The notes: generated by a model from the letters alone, not told the origin. A DNA stretch of 25,283 nt from a virus (IMGVR_UViG_3300030333_001876:1-25283); one strand, 5' to 3'. Positions 1 through 7,421 are shown, counted from the first letter of the stretch. Numbers and translations are program-made.

Positions 1-612
1 AGGATGCTTGCCCATTATCTTGCAAGATGGGACGGAGGAAGGTATGCAAAAGTGTTACTGCATGGTGACATACACCAAGAAAATGCTGATAAGATCGGTA
101 TTAGTAGATCACAAGTTAAGACCGTCACCTATGCATTTTTGTATGGGGCAGGCGATATAAAAATAGGACACTCTTATGACAAACAGCTTTCCGAGGACAA
201 GGCGAGAAAAAAAGGTAAAGAAATTCGTAAAGCTTATGTTGACGCCATACCAGGTCTTAAGAAATTTCTGGAGGCAGTACACAAAGCTAGTGAGAGGGGT
301 TATGTTCGCGGACTCGACAACCGTCGTATCCTCGTTGACTCGCGGCACAAATCCGTCAATTATCTCATCCAAGGATCATCGGCGATCCTCGCCAAAAGAT
401 GGATGGTATTAGCCCATGAATCTTTACCAAAAACTGCTCGACAACTTGCATTCGTTCATGATGAACTACAATTTGAATGCGAAGAAAAAGATGTAAAGGA
501 TCTTAGGTTCTTACTTGAACTAACAGCCGTGCAAGCAGGGGAATATTACAAACTTAGATGCCCTGTTGCTGCTGAATCAAAATCAGGAGGTACATGGGCA
601 GACGTACATTAA
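1..612 (+). CDS. T7-like family A DNA polymerase, C-terminal part (5'-truncated by window edge)
   Basis: Replicative DNA polymerase of the T7 gp5 family; the reading frame is already open at base 1, so this is only the last ~203 residues. Visible landmarks are motif B of the fingers (KTVTYAFLYGAGD, nt ~118-156), aligning with T7 KTFIYGFLYGAGD and keeping the lysine and the tyrosine at the T7 Y526 position, and motif C with the palm catalytic H-D-E (FVHDELQF, nt ~451-474). GLDNRRILVDSRH matches the T7 GLDGRKVHVRSPH segment. Position 4 is an internal Met (T7 has CLAHFMAR here), not a start. It ends three bases before the exonuclease start, as in an early/middle replication operon. Nt ~300-400 use noticeably more C/G-ending codons than the flanks. 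Family assignment is secure. Confidence 0.95.
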   Translation, partial: RMLAHYLARWDGGRYAKVLLHGDIHQENADKIGISRSQVKTVTYAFLYGAGDIKIGHSYDKQLSEDKARKKGKEIRKAYVDAIPGLKKFLEAVHKASERGYVRGLDNRRILVDSRHKSVNYLIQGSSAILAKRWMVLAHESLPKTARQLAFVHDELQFECEEKDVKDLRFLLELTAVQAGEYYKLRCPVAAESKSGGTWADVH

Positions 613-615
613 TTT

Positions 616-1380
616 ATGAAAATTTTATGCGATGCAGACTTCATCGTCTACAAATCGTGCGCTGCTGCAGAAAGTGAAGTTGATTTTGGTAACGATGTTA
701 TCCTTGTCACTTCTAATTTTAGTGATGCGTACGCCGCCACAAAACGAGAACTTACCAAACTTCAAAACAAATTTGGGGCATTCTCTGATATAATACTGTT
801 CTTTTCTGACAGTATAAATTTTAGGAAAAAAATTATGGCCGATTATAAAGGTCATCGAAATCGAAAAAAGCCCTGCGGTTATAAACGTGTCATCAATGCT
901 CTTCGAAAAGAGTATAAGGTTATTTTAAAACCCACGTTAGAAGCCGACGATAGTATGGGTATTTATAGTACAAAGTATCCTGGTAATATGATCGCTTCTC
1001 CTGATAAGGATATGCGTCAAATACCTGGCAAACTATATAACTTCGAGGAAGTTTTCACAATAACGCCTGACGAAGGTGCTGCATGGCATCTAACACAATC
1101 AATGGCCGGAGATCAAACAGATGGATATTCTGGTGTTCCTGGTATTGGTGTTAAAAGAGCTGAAGTATTATTTAAAGAAAAAGGTTGCTCTTGGAAAACA
1201 GTAGTCGAAGCGTTTGAGGAAAAAGGATTAACTGAAGAACATGCTTTAGTTAATGCTAGACTTGCACGTATTCTAACAGCTTCTGATTATGACTTCATCA
1301 AAAAACAACCCAAATTATGGACCCCCTCCTCCGGTTACAAAGTTAACGTTGGAGCAGGATCTAAAAATGAGACTACTTGA
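616..1380 (+). CDS. T7 gp6-like 5'-3' exonuclease (FEN/PIN-fold)
   Basis: A 254-residue 5'-3' exonuclease of the T7 gp6 family; in T7 this enzyme removes RNA primers and degrades host DNA. The N-terminus MKILCDADFIVYKSC carries the first metal-binding aspartates. The mid-region EADDSMGIY and SPDKDMRQIPG are the conserved acidic clusters of the FEN nuclease core, and GDQTDGYSGVPGIGVKRA is the helix-3-turn-helix DNA-binding motif. Length is near the usual for T7-like phages. It follows the polymerase by three bases, the expected replication-gene order, and its end overlaps the next small ORF by 14 bases. No truncation or lost catalytic residue is apparent. Confidence 0.93.
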   Translation: MKILCDADFIVYKSCAAAESEVDFGNDVILVTSNFSDAYAATKRELTKLQNKFGAFSDIILFFSDSINFRKKIMADYKGHRNRKKPCGYKRVINALRKEYKVILKPTLEADDSMGIYSTKYPGNMIASPDKDMRQIPGKLYNFEEVFTITPDEGAAWHLTQSMAGDQTDGYSGVPGIGVKRAEVLFKEKGCSWKTVVEAFEEKGLTEEHALVNARLARILTASDYDFIKKQPKLWTPSSGYKVNVGAGSKNETT

Positions 1381-1564
1381 AGACAGATTAAAGAGTGGCG
1401 AAGTCCATTATAAGGATTTCGCTACGGTCTTCCTAGCCTTACAGAAACAGAATTTTGTTCTGTGTAATTCACTCATGAATTTAATAGAGAAATGGCCTAC
1501 GGACCCACCTACTATAAACGAGGTTCCAGCGATGTTTGGGATTTTATTAGAGAACAGGGATTAA
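1367..1564 (+). CDS. Hypothetical protein, 65 aa
   Basis: A 65-residue protein I do not recognise. I chose ATG 1367 over the in-frame ATG at 1289 because the longer form would overlap the exonuclease by over 90 bases, whereas 1367 has an AGGA (1355-1358) at good spacing and only a 14-base overlap. The N-terminal half (MRLLEDRLKSGEVHYKD) is charged and helical in character, followed by a hydrophobic stretch FATVFLALQKQNFVLCNSLMNL and a short Pro-containing tail. It overlaps the DUF3310 gene by 73 bases. Position between exonuclease and nucleotide-metabolism genes suggests an accessory role in replication, but nothing in the sequence states a function. Confidence 0.7.
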   Translation: MRLLEDRLKSGEVHYKDFATVFLALQKQNFVLCNSLMNLIEKWPTDPPTINEVPAMFGILLENRD

Positions 1565-1782
1565 ATTTTCACCTTGGTAATGCTATAAAATATATTTGCA
1601 GAGCAGGGTATAAAGAAAGTAAAACTAAAGATTTAAGAAAAGCAATTCACTACTTAGAAAACGAACTCCACCATGAAGAAAAGCTTCTTGACAGACCAAG
1701 CGAAAGAATTCAGGGAAAAGTACAACATCCAGAACTCCCAAGTTTTAGGGACACGCACATATCAGAAAAATCTGATTGTTGA
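1492..1782 (+). CDS. DUF3310-domain protein (T7 gp1.7 nucleotide kinase-like domain)
   Basis: A 96-residue protein whose residues ~16-62 fit the DUF3310 (SaV-like) signature: FHLGNAIKYICRAGYK followed by DLRKAIHYLENEL, i.e. GN-x-x-KY-x-x-RAG-x-K then DL-x-KA-x-x-YL-x-x-EL. T7 gp1.7, described as a nucleotide kinase, carries the same domain (GNILKYRLRAGKK, DLAKADFY). By family knowledge it may take part in nucleotide handling; that is inference because the ~35-residue C-terminal tail is unlike gp1.7 and the protein is much shorter. It overlaps the preceding ORF by 73 bases and the MazG-like gene by 110 bases, an unusually deep pair of overlaps. GAG precedes ATG 1492 closely, so the start is only moderately certain. 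Confidence 0.82.
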   Translation: MAYGPTYYKRGSSDVWDFIREQGLNFHLGNAIKYICRAGYKESKTKDLRKAIHYLENELHHEEKLLDRPSERIQGKVQHPELPSFRDTHISEKSDC

Positions 1783-2053
1783 AGAATTCAAAGAATTTAT
1801 AGAAGCAGAAGGTATGTTATTCAGAAAGAATCCAGACATACATGCTGATACCTTAAAAGAATTAGCTGATTTAGTTTATGTATGTTATCAGTATGCTGCT
1901 AATATGAATTGGTTCCTGGATGAAGCTTTAGATAGAGTACACAAAAGTAATATGTCGAAACTCGGAGACGACGGTAAACCAATATACCGAGATGATGGAA
2001 AGGTTCTCAAAGGACCAAATTATGCACCACCAGATTTAAGAGACTTAATTTAA
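1673..2053 (+). CDS. MazG-like / PRA-PH superfamily nucleotide pyrophosphohydrolase
   Basis: A 126-residue all-alpha NTP pyrophosphohydrolase. The metal-binding signature is present: EExxE at E37-E38-x-x-E41 (IVEEFKEF) and ExxD at E63-x-x-D66 (LKELADLVYV). The C-terminal stretch, DRVHKSNMSKLGDDGKPI then KVLKGPNY, is typical of phage phosphoribosyl-ATP pyrophosphohydrolase-like MazG proteins. Such enzymes hydrolyse NTPs or dNTPs to monophosphates plus pyrophosphate; in cyanophages they are thought to reshape host nucleotide or alarmone pools, but the substrate cannot be read from sequence. It precedes ribonucleotide reductase alpha by one base, fitting a dNTP-supply operon. The 110-base overlap with the DUF3310 gene leaves the start slightly uncertain, though the next in-frame Met (residue 48) would delete EExxE. 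Confidence 0.88.
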   Translation: MKKSFLTDQAKEFREKYNIQNSQVLGTRTYQKNLIVEEFKEFIEAEGMLFRKNPDIHADTLKELADLVYVCYQYAANMNWFLDEALDRVHKSNMSKLGDDGKPIYRDDGKVLKGPNYAPPDLRDLI

Positions 2054-2054
2054 A

Positions 2055-3434
2055 ATGACCGCAGAACTTATCTCCCGCACTGGTCGGGTCCAATCATGGT
2101 TGGATAACCCAGAATCTAGACTCCCAGTGAGCTGCACCGTGTTCGTCGTCGAAGACTCGATGGAAGGACCAGAAGGTATTGAAGCAAGCTGGAGGTTTGT
2201 GTCTCATGCTTTAAGGCATGGGGCAGGGTGTGCAGTACACCTTTCTAAACTGAGACCACGTGGTCATGAAAATGGAAAAGGCTTAACAGCTAGTGGTCCA
2301 GTTTCTTTTGCAAAAATTTATTCAGTATTAAATGAAACACTCAGAAGGGGTGGGCATTATAAAAACGGGGCTGTTGTGGCTCACCTTGATATTAACCATC
2401 CCGATATCCTTGAGTTCGTGCAGCTTCCCCGTTCCGAAGCTCCCTGGATTAAAAGATGCGTCAACCTTGATACCGGACTCTGGAACTCCACAGATGCCAG
2501 AGTTAAAGACGCCATCCTTTACGGAATCAAATCCGGTGACATCTGGCTCAACAAAATAAGATATGACAAAGACTCTAAACGAATTCGTGGAAACGTCTGC
2601 CTTGAAGTATACCTGCCTTCACGAGGAACGTGCTTGTTACAGCATGTCAATCTCGGTGCCTGTAAGGTCGCAGACATCAGGACAGCTTTCACTCAGGGTA
2701 TGTCCGAGTTGTGCGATCTCCATGGCCGGACAGGTGTTGGAGGAACTGGAGAGTACCTTCCAGCGGCAACAGATAGGCAGGTCGGACTCGGAATGCTCGG
2801 TCTGGCCAACCTCTTAAAATTAAATAAGGTTAGTTATGACTCCTTTGGAAGTGCGTTGGCTAAAGTCAATGCAGGCGAGTCGGTTGATGGCATCGCAGGT
2901 GAGATTGCTTGGCAATTTAAGCTGGGTATTGAATCTGCCGCATCAGTGGCTCGCGATAATAGGATGGTTCGAGCCTTTGCTATCGCACCAACTGCCTCGT
3001 GCAGTTATCGAAGCAAAGATCTGGATGGCTATACATGCGCACCAGAGATCGCTCCACCTATCGCACGATCCATCGATAGAGATTCAGGAACATTTGGTGT
3101 AGAACACTATGATTATGGCGATGTAGAAATCGCTAGTGAAGTAGGTTGGGATGCTTACAAACAAGTAGCAGATCAACTGATGATTATGTTAGAAAATACA
3201 GGACTTCTTCACGGCTATTCATTTAATAGCTGGAGTGACGTCGTTACATACGACAGGAACTTCGTGGAAGAGTGGTTGCTATCACCCCAGACCTCCTTAT
3301 ACTACTCCCTGCAGGTGATGAATGATACACAAGATAAAACTAGTGCATATGCTGCATTAGGTGAAGATGATGTTGAAGATTACTTACAGGATATACTCGG
3401 AAACGAGCCAGTAACTTGTGACTGTCAAGAATAA
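2055..3434 (+). CDS. Class I ribonucleotide reductase, alpha (catalytic) subunit, compact cyanophage type
   Basis: Reduces ribonucleotides to deoxyribonucleotides with the beta subunit encoded next. Catalytic residues are readable: redox cysteine C27 (LPVSCTVF), the N-x-C-x-E active-site triad N180/C182/E184, the partner redox cysteine C193 (RGTCLLQHVNLG), the radical-transfer tyrosine pair Y416-Y417 (TSLYYSLQ) and a C-terminal cysteine shuttle C455/C457 (VTCDCQE). At 459 residues it is far shorter than E. coli NrdA and starts so close to C27 that there is no N-terminal ATP-cone. The adjacent YY pair plus a neighbouring beta gene argue for class I, not B12-dependent class II; the P-SSP7 enzyme was re-annotated from class II to class I on such grounds. 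The stop overlaps the beta start (TAATG). GC content and C-ending codons rise in parts of the gene. Confidence 0.92.
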   Translation: MTAELISRTGRVQSWLDNPESRLPVSCTVFVVEDSMEGPEGIEASWRFVSHALRHGAGCAVHLSKLRPRGHENGKGLTASGPVSFAKIYSVLNETLRRGGHYKNGAVVAHLDINHPDILEFVQLPRSEAPWIKRCVNLDTGLWNSTDARVKDAILYGIKSGDIWLNKIRYDKDSKRIRGNVCLEVYLPSRGTCLLQHVNLGACKVADIRTAFTQGMSELCDLHGRTGVGGTGEYLPAATDRQVGLGMLGLANLLKLNKVSYDSFGSALAKVNAGESVDGIAGEIAWQFKLGIESAASVARDNRMVRAFAIAPTASCSYRSKDLDGYTCAPEIAPPIARSIDRDSGTFGVEHYDYGDVEIASEVGWDAYKQVADQLMIMLENTGLLHGYSFNSWSDVVTYDRNFVEEWLLSPQTSLYYSLQVMNDTQDKTSAYAALGEDDVEDYLQDILGNEPVTCDCQE

Positions 3435-4156
3435 TGAAGAAAGATCCTTATGAAAAATTACTTGGGAGAAAGCGTAAGTGGACTCCCGTTCAAACCACAG
3501 CTGGTAAACTCAAAGAAGGTGCTGAAGAAACCATCTACCGTGCTCTTGCAATACGCCACATGGAGTTACCAGTTGGCGAGTGGGTTACAGAAAGCCTTGA
3601 TAAAGGCGTTCCCGAATCTGCTAGAGTACTGTTAGAATCAAACATTAAAGATGAAGAGAATCATGACCTTGCTCTTGGGTATATTGCTAATTCAATTGGG
3701 ACTGACCCTACGGCTGAGGCAGAAGCACTCCGATTGAGAACAGCTTGGGAAGAACACCCTGATCACACTATATTAAAAGCTTTGGTAGCTGAACGTGCTA
3801 TATTCTTTGTACTTCTTCCTTTTTTTAGGTTTTGTGGTGATGCTGGTCTCAGAACGGTATCAGCTGATATTTCCAGAGACGAACAAATACACGTTGCCTG
3901 TAATTCTCTCGTATGTACTGATATGGGCTATACTCCTAGTCAATCTTTGGATAAACTTAGGAAGGCCACCATTAACTGGGTATTCCAACCCTTAGGTATA
4001 AATACTACCGATAAATATTTGGACAAAAAATTTTGGCTGGATGCTAGTGATCGCCTAATGTATGAAGGCAAAGCCCCAGAATTTTCTGAGACACAGCGAG
4101 CTAGGATGCCAGCGTTCTTTGAACATAACAATGTCAATCTCCCTAAATACGCTTAA
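3434..4156 (+). CDS. Class I ribonucleotide reductase, beta (radical-generating) subunit, cyanophage type
   Basis: A 240-residue ferritin-like four-helix protein translated by TAATG overlap from the alpha gene. The dimetal ligands can be placed as E44 (RHMELPVGEW, less certain), E74-x-x-H77 (DEENH), E120 (LVAERAIFF) and E150-x-x-H153 (DEQIH). The residue four after the first histidine, which is the radical tyrosine in E. coli NrdB (H118 to Y122), is leucine here (L81), so a canonical tyrosyl radical is unlikely. It is much shorter than E. coli NrdB (375 aa), mainly between E74 and E120. The tail ends NLPKYA with a penultimate tyrosine that could serve radical transfer to alpha. Context and ligand pattern make the subunit call firm; the cofactor is unknown. 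Confidence 0.88.
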   Translation: MKKDPYEKLLGRKRKWTPVQTTAGKLKEGAEETIYRALAIRHMELPVGEWVTESLDKGVPESARVLLESNIKDEENHDLALGYIANSIGTDPTAEAEALRLRTAWEEHPDHTILKALVAERAIFFVLLPFFRFCGDAGLRTVSADISRDEQIHVACNSLVCTDMGYTPSQSLDKLRKATINWVFQPLGINTTDKYLDKKFWLDASDRLMYEGKAPEFSETQRARMPAFFEHNNVNLPKYA

Positions 4157-4313
4157 ACTACATAACGAAAGGGTGGAAGACTTACTACAACAAGTAGAAG
4201 ACCATTTTAAATGGAGACCTGTCCACCCTAAAGAACAGATAGAATCGATCATGTACAGAGCTGGTCAAGCCAGTGTTGTAGACTATATTAAATCACTACA
4301 GGAAGAAAACTAA
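4131..4313 (+). CDS. Hypothetical protein, 60 aa
   Basis: A small protein of 60 residues of unknown function. ATG 4131 is preferred over the in-frame ATG 4062, which would lie deep inside the reductase beta gene. The product is charged and probably helical (LHNERVEDLLQQVEDHF), with a C-terminal segment EQIESIMYRAGQASVVDYIKSL. It overlaps the beta gene by 26 bases and ends in TAATG with the next gene, so it is translated as part of the same run. It lies at the junction between nucleotide metabolism and virion genes; no signal peptide or membrane helix is seen. Translational linkage on both sides supports that it is real. Confidence 0.65.
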   Translation: MSISLNTLKLHNERVEDLLQQVEDHFKWRPVHPKEQIESIMYRAGQASVVDYIKSLQEEN

Positions 4314-4576
4314 TGTGTCTAGGACCACGTGAAATCAAGGTTGAACAACCTGATCCAATTAAACCGCCCCCAATGTTAGCTACTCCTCCTCCTCCAAAAG
4401 CTACACCTGCTCCTGAGAAAGTAGAAAAGGTTGATAAAGAAGAGGATTTAGTAAGGAGTAAGAAAAAGAAAGCTAAAAAAATTGAACAATTAAAAGCAGG
4501 AGTTAAAGAATTCTCAGCAATTTCAGGTGATGTACCTGATACACCTACTCAAGGTATTACTCCGCCAGCGGAATAA
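4313..4576 (+). CDS. Small Pro/Lys-rich protein, possibly T7 gp7.3-like virion/tail assembly protein
   Basis: An 87-residue, low-complexity protein: it starts MCLGPREIKVEQPDP, has a proline-rich stretch (residues ~15-33), a strongly basic cluster RSKKKKAKKIEQLKAG (~48-63), and a Gly/Pro-containing tail. Short proteins with an N-terminal MC, a Pro-rich middle and a Lys/Arg block are commonly encoded just before the portal gene in T7-like phages, and T7 gp7.3, a small tail/assembly protein, has a comparable Lys-rich composition and map position. That is similarity of composition and place, not alignable homology, so the name is tentative. An AGGAAG ribosome-binding site (~4300-4305) and a TAATG overlap define the start. 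Confidence 0.6.
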   Translation: MCLGPREIKVEQPDPIKPPPMLATPPPPKATPAPEKVEKVDKEEDLVRSKKKKAKKIEQLKAGVKEFSAISGDVPDTPTQGITPPAE

Positions 4577-4579
4577 ATT

Positions 4580-6217
4580 ATGAATGCACGTGAAAGGTAC
4601 AATCAACTAACAACAGGTAGAAATCAGTTCCTTGATACTGCGGTTGAATGTTCCAGATTAACGTTACCTTATTTAGTACAAGAAGATTTAAGTACACGAC
4701 CAACTTGGCAAAAGTTAATACAGCCTTGGCAGTCAGTAGGCTCTAAGGCTGTTGTCAATTTAGCAGCAAAATTAATGCTTGCTTTATTGCCGCCACAAAC
4801 TAGTTTCTTTAAGTTACAAATTAGAGATGACAAGTTAGGTGAAGATATACCAAGACAAGTTAGAAGTGAACTAGATCTATCTTTCTCCAAGATGGAGAGA
4901 ATGATAATGGATTATATTAATGCCTCTAGTGATAGAGTTGTAGTTCATCAGGCACTAAAACATTTAATAGTATCTGGTAACGCATTAATATTTATGGGTA
5001 AAGATGGTTTAAAAAACTATCCCTTAAACCGTTTCGTTGTCAGTAGAGATGGTAATGGTAACGTTTGTGAAGTAGTAACAAAGGAACTTATAAGTCGAAG
5101 GATGCTTGGTATGGATCTGCCAGTATCGAAACCTAATTCCCCTGGGGATGATGGTCATAAGACAGGATCCGATGATAATGATGTTGAGGTATACACCTAC
5201 ATCCGAGTGGATGAAAGCAGTGGGAGATGGGTCTGGCACCAGGAAGCATTCGATAAGATCTTACCTGGAAGCCGTAGCACAGCTCCAAAAAAAGCTAATC
5301 CATGGTTAGTACTCAGATTCAATACAGTAGATGGTGAAGATTACGGAAGAGGTAGAGTCGAAGAGTTCTTAGGTGATTTAAGATCACTTGAAGGACTGTC
5401 ACAAGCCTTAGTCGAAGGTAGCGCAGCAGCTGCTAAAGTAGTATTCTTAGTATCACCTTCATCAACTACTAAGCCACAAACTATAGCTCAAGCTGGTAAT
5501 GGTGCAATCGTACAGGGTAGACCTGACGATGTTGCTGTGATTCAAGTAGGTAAAACTGCTGATTTCAGAACAGCTGCTGAACAATCCGGTACTTTAGAGC
5601 GTAGAATAAATGATGCTTTCCTTGTCTTACAAATTAGACAAAGTGAACGCACAACTGCTGAGGAGGTACGCCTTACTCAGATGGAACTAGAACAACAATT
5701 AGGTGGGTTATTCTCACTGTTAACTGTTGAGTTCTTAGTACCATACTTAAATAGAACGTTACATATATTGCAACGTAGTAATCAAATACCTAAGTTACCT
5801 AAAGATTTAGTTAGACCACAGATAGTTGCTGGTGTTAACGCATTAGGTAGAGGACAAGATCAGCAAAGTTTAATACAATTTATTCAAACCCTTGCACAAA
5901 CAATGGGTCCAGAAGTTATAGGACAATTCCTAAAACCTGATGAATATATTAAACGTCTTGCTGCATCACAAGGTATTGATACATTGAATCTTGTTAAGAC
6001 TGAAGAAGAGTTACAACAAGAATTACAAGCACAACAACAAGCCGCTCAACAGCAAGCTCTATTAGAACAGACAGGTCAAATGGCTAATTCTCCATTGGCT
6101 GATCCAACTAAGAACCCTGCTGCAGGAGAAGCATTTCAGAATATAATTAATGGACAAAACCAAACCATCCCGCCCGAAGAGGGTATCGAAGGCGAAGCCC
6201 CTACCGAAGGTGAGTAA
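4580..6217 (+). CDS. Portal protein (head-tail connector), T7 gp8-like
   Basis: A 545-residue portal that forms the dodecameric ring at the capsid vertex through which DNA is packaged and ejected. It opens MNARERYNQLTTGRNQFLDTA, followed by WQKLIQPWQSVGSKAVVNLAAKLMLALLPPQTSFFKL, the typical N-terminal pattern of T7-like head-tail connectors. The mid-region GRVEEFLGDLRSLEGLSQALVEGSAAAAKVVFLV and the segment RTTAEEVRLTQMELEQQLGGLFSLLTVEFLVPYLNR are the conserved connector segments. The C-terminus is glutamine-rich (residues ~476-497) and probably flexible. Length matches the T7 family (536 aa). The last 68 bases are overlapped by the next small ORF if that uses ATG 6150. Confidence 0.95.
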   Translation: MNARERYNQLTTGRNQFLDTAVECSRLTLPYLVQEDLSTRPTWQKLIQPWQSVGSKAVVNLAAKLMLALLPPQTSFFKLQIRDDKLGEDIPRQVRSELDLSFSKMERMIMDYINASSDRVVVHQALKHLIVSGNALIFMGKDGLKNYPLNRFVVSRDGNGNVCEVVTKELISRRMLGMDLPVSKPNSPGDDGHKTGSDDNDVEVYTYIRVDESSGRWVWHQEAFDKILPGSRSTAPKKANPWLVLRFNTVDGEDYGRGRVEEFLGDLRSLEGLSQALVEGSAAAAKVVFLVSPSSTTKPQTIAQAGNGAIVQGRPDDVAVIQVGKTADFRTAAEQSGTLERRINDAFLVLQIRQSERTTAEEVRLTQMELEQQLGGLFSLLTVEFLVPYLNRTLHILQRSNQIPKLPKDLVRPQIVAGVNALGRGQDQQSLIQFIQTLAQTMGPEVIGQFLKPDEYIKRLAASQGIDTLNLVKTEEELQQELQAQQQAAQQQALLEQTGQMANSPLADPTKNPAAGEAFQNIINGQNQTIPPEEGIEGEAPTEGE

Positions 6218-6407
6218 ACCAGAACCTTTAGATGAAAAAGAGATTGCTAAACCTACCTCTTTTGATACTAATAAATATGCTCCAAAACCATTGATCGGAG
6301 AACCTACTGTAGGTGTAGAACAAGAGTTCGTAACTACAGTTGGTCTTGGTAAATTACAAGTAACAACTGCTAACGGATTTAAAGATGACGGAAACACTGA
6401 CGTATAA
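6150..6407 (+). CDS. Hypothetical 85-aa protein between portal and scaffold (start uncertain)
   Basis: A short protein bridging portal and scaffold, overlapping both. From ATG 6150 it has a basic N-terminus (DKTKPSRPKRVSKAKPLPK) followed by a Pro/Glu-rich stretch and a conserved-looking end (PKPLIGEPTVGVEQEFVTTVGLGKLQVT). An alternative start is GTG 6210, overlapping the portal stop, which would give ~65 residues and avoid most of the overlap; neither start has a well-spaced Shine-Dalgarno sequence (AGGAG is ~20 bases before 6150). I cannot assign a function. Its position suggests a head or packaging accessory protein. The C-terminus overlaps the scaffold start by 23 bases. Confidence 0.6.
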   Translation: MDKTKPSRPKRVSKAKPLPKVSKPEPLDEKEIAKPTSFDTNKYAPKPLIGEPTVGVEQEFVTTVGLGKLQVTTANGFKDDGNTDV

Positions 6408-7188
6408 TCCCGCCCCTGCTGATGCTCCTGAATTAACTGAAGACGAGCAGAATTCTTTAGAGGTAGCGGAGAAGTTAGGTGAAGAAGAAGCTAAACAGTA
6501 TGCTGGTAAATTCGAGAATGCTGAAGAGCTTGAAAAAGCCTACATAGAATTACAAAAGAAGTTCGGTTCTAAAGAAGATGATGATAAGGCTGAAAAAGCT
6601 GAACCTGAATCTGAGAAAGAAGAGAAAGAAGAAGAAGAAAAAATAGAAGACAGTCCAGGTGTATCATTAATTAATGATGCTACCAAAGAATGGAACGAAA
6701 ACGATGGTAAGTTGTCAGACGAAACCATGGCTAAGTTCTCTGACATGAGTAGCAAAGAATTAGTAGAAGCTTATATGGAAGCTTCAAAGGCAGCACCTGC
6801 TAAACAAGAAGATATAGCAACAGATTTATCTGATGAACAAGTTAAAAATGTACAAGATTCAGTAGGTGGTGCTAAGCAATATGACGCTATATTACAATGG
6901 GCTGTAGATAATTTAGATCAATCTGAAATAAAAGGTTTTGATTCCGTTGTAGAATTAGGTAATCCAGAAGCTATTAAAATAGCAATCTCTGGAATGAAAT
7001 CTAAATATGACGAAGCTAATGGTTACGAAGGTCGTATGTTACAAGGTAAACCTGCCCAAACATCAAACGATGCTTTCCGTAGTCAAGCTGAAGTAGTCAA
7101 AGCTATGAGTGATCCTCGCTATGATAGTGACCCTGCTTATCGTCAGGATATATACGATAAACTAGAAAGATCCAACTTAAAATACTAA
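6385..7188 (+). CDS. Capsid assembly (scaffolding) protein, T7 gp9-like
   Basis: A 267-residue very acidic protein that directs procapsid assembly and is then lost. The N-terminal ~100 residues are Glu/Asp/Lys-rich with a near-continuous charged run (nt ~6570-6650). The C-terminal end is diagnostic: FRSQAEVVKAMSDPRYDS and the following DPAYRQDIYDKLERSN align with T7 gp9 (EMIKAMSDPRYRTDANYRRQVEQK), the region that contacts the capsid protein. Length is close to T7 gp9. It sits between portal and capsid as expected, although here the auxiliary cassette separates scaffold from capsid by about 3 kb, unlike T7 where they are adjacent. Confidence 0.93.
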   Translation: MTETLTYNPAPADAPELTEDEQNSLEVAEKLGEEEAKQYAGKFENAEELEKAYIELQKKFGSKEDDDKAEKAEPESEKEEKEEEEKIEDSPGVSLINDATKEWNENDGKLSDETMAKFSDMSSKELVEAYMEASKAAPAKQEDIATDLSDEQVKNVQDSVGGAKQYDAILQWAVDNLDQSEIKGFDSVVELGNPEAIKIAISGMKSKYDEANGYEGRMLQGKPAQTSNDAFRSQAEVVKAMSDPRYDSDPAYRQDIYDKLERSNLKY

Positions 7189-7200
7189 TCATAAAAAACT

Positions 7201-7416
7201 ATGGCTGATAGAGTAAGAAATGATGGAGTAGATACAACTGGTTATGATCCAGAACAAAGACCTGATGCTATGCAAACTAAGTATGAGGTTAGTACAACTG
7301 GTGACCGTTGGTTTATTCCTTACGACCCTACCCAATCAATGGCTGATCAATTAGCCCATAATAAAAAAGTTGTAGGCCGGACCGTCGATAATACTGACGC
7401 TGGCGTAGAGATGTAA
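7201..7416 (+). CDS. Hypothetical protein, 71 aa
   Basis: A 71-residue hydrophilic protein of unknown function, beginning 12 bases after the scaffold stop. Features are an N-terminal RNDGVDTTGYDPEQRP segment, a middle TGDRWFIPYDPTQSMADQLAHN, and no signal peptide, membrane helix or cysteine. The leader has no clear Shine-Dalgarno sequence, as is common in this genome. A strong hairpin starts 6 bases after its stop, so it is the last gene of the head-assembly run before the photosynthesis genes. A structural or assembly role is a guess from context only. Confidence 0.7.
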   Translation: MADRVRNDGVDTTGYDPEQRPDAMQTKYEVSTTGDRWFIPYDPTQSMADQLAHNKKVVGRTVDNTDAGVEM

Positions 7417-7421
7417 AGTAG

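Noticed and set aside
1289-1366. Upstream ATG start for the 65-residue ORF
   Set aside because: It would overlap the exonuclease by over 90 bases, and the 1367 start has a better-placed AGGA.
2332-3102. Three + strand ORFs of 75-88 codons inside the ribonucleotide reductase alpha gene
   Set aside because: All are out-of-frame shadows of a gene whose catalytic residues are in frame throughout.
6062-6397. A 111-codon minus-strand ORF across the portal end
   Set aside because: Antisense to three + strand genes; every supported gene here is on the + strand and no ribosome-binding site or family signal was seen.
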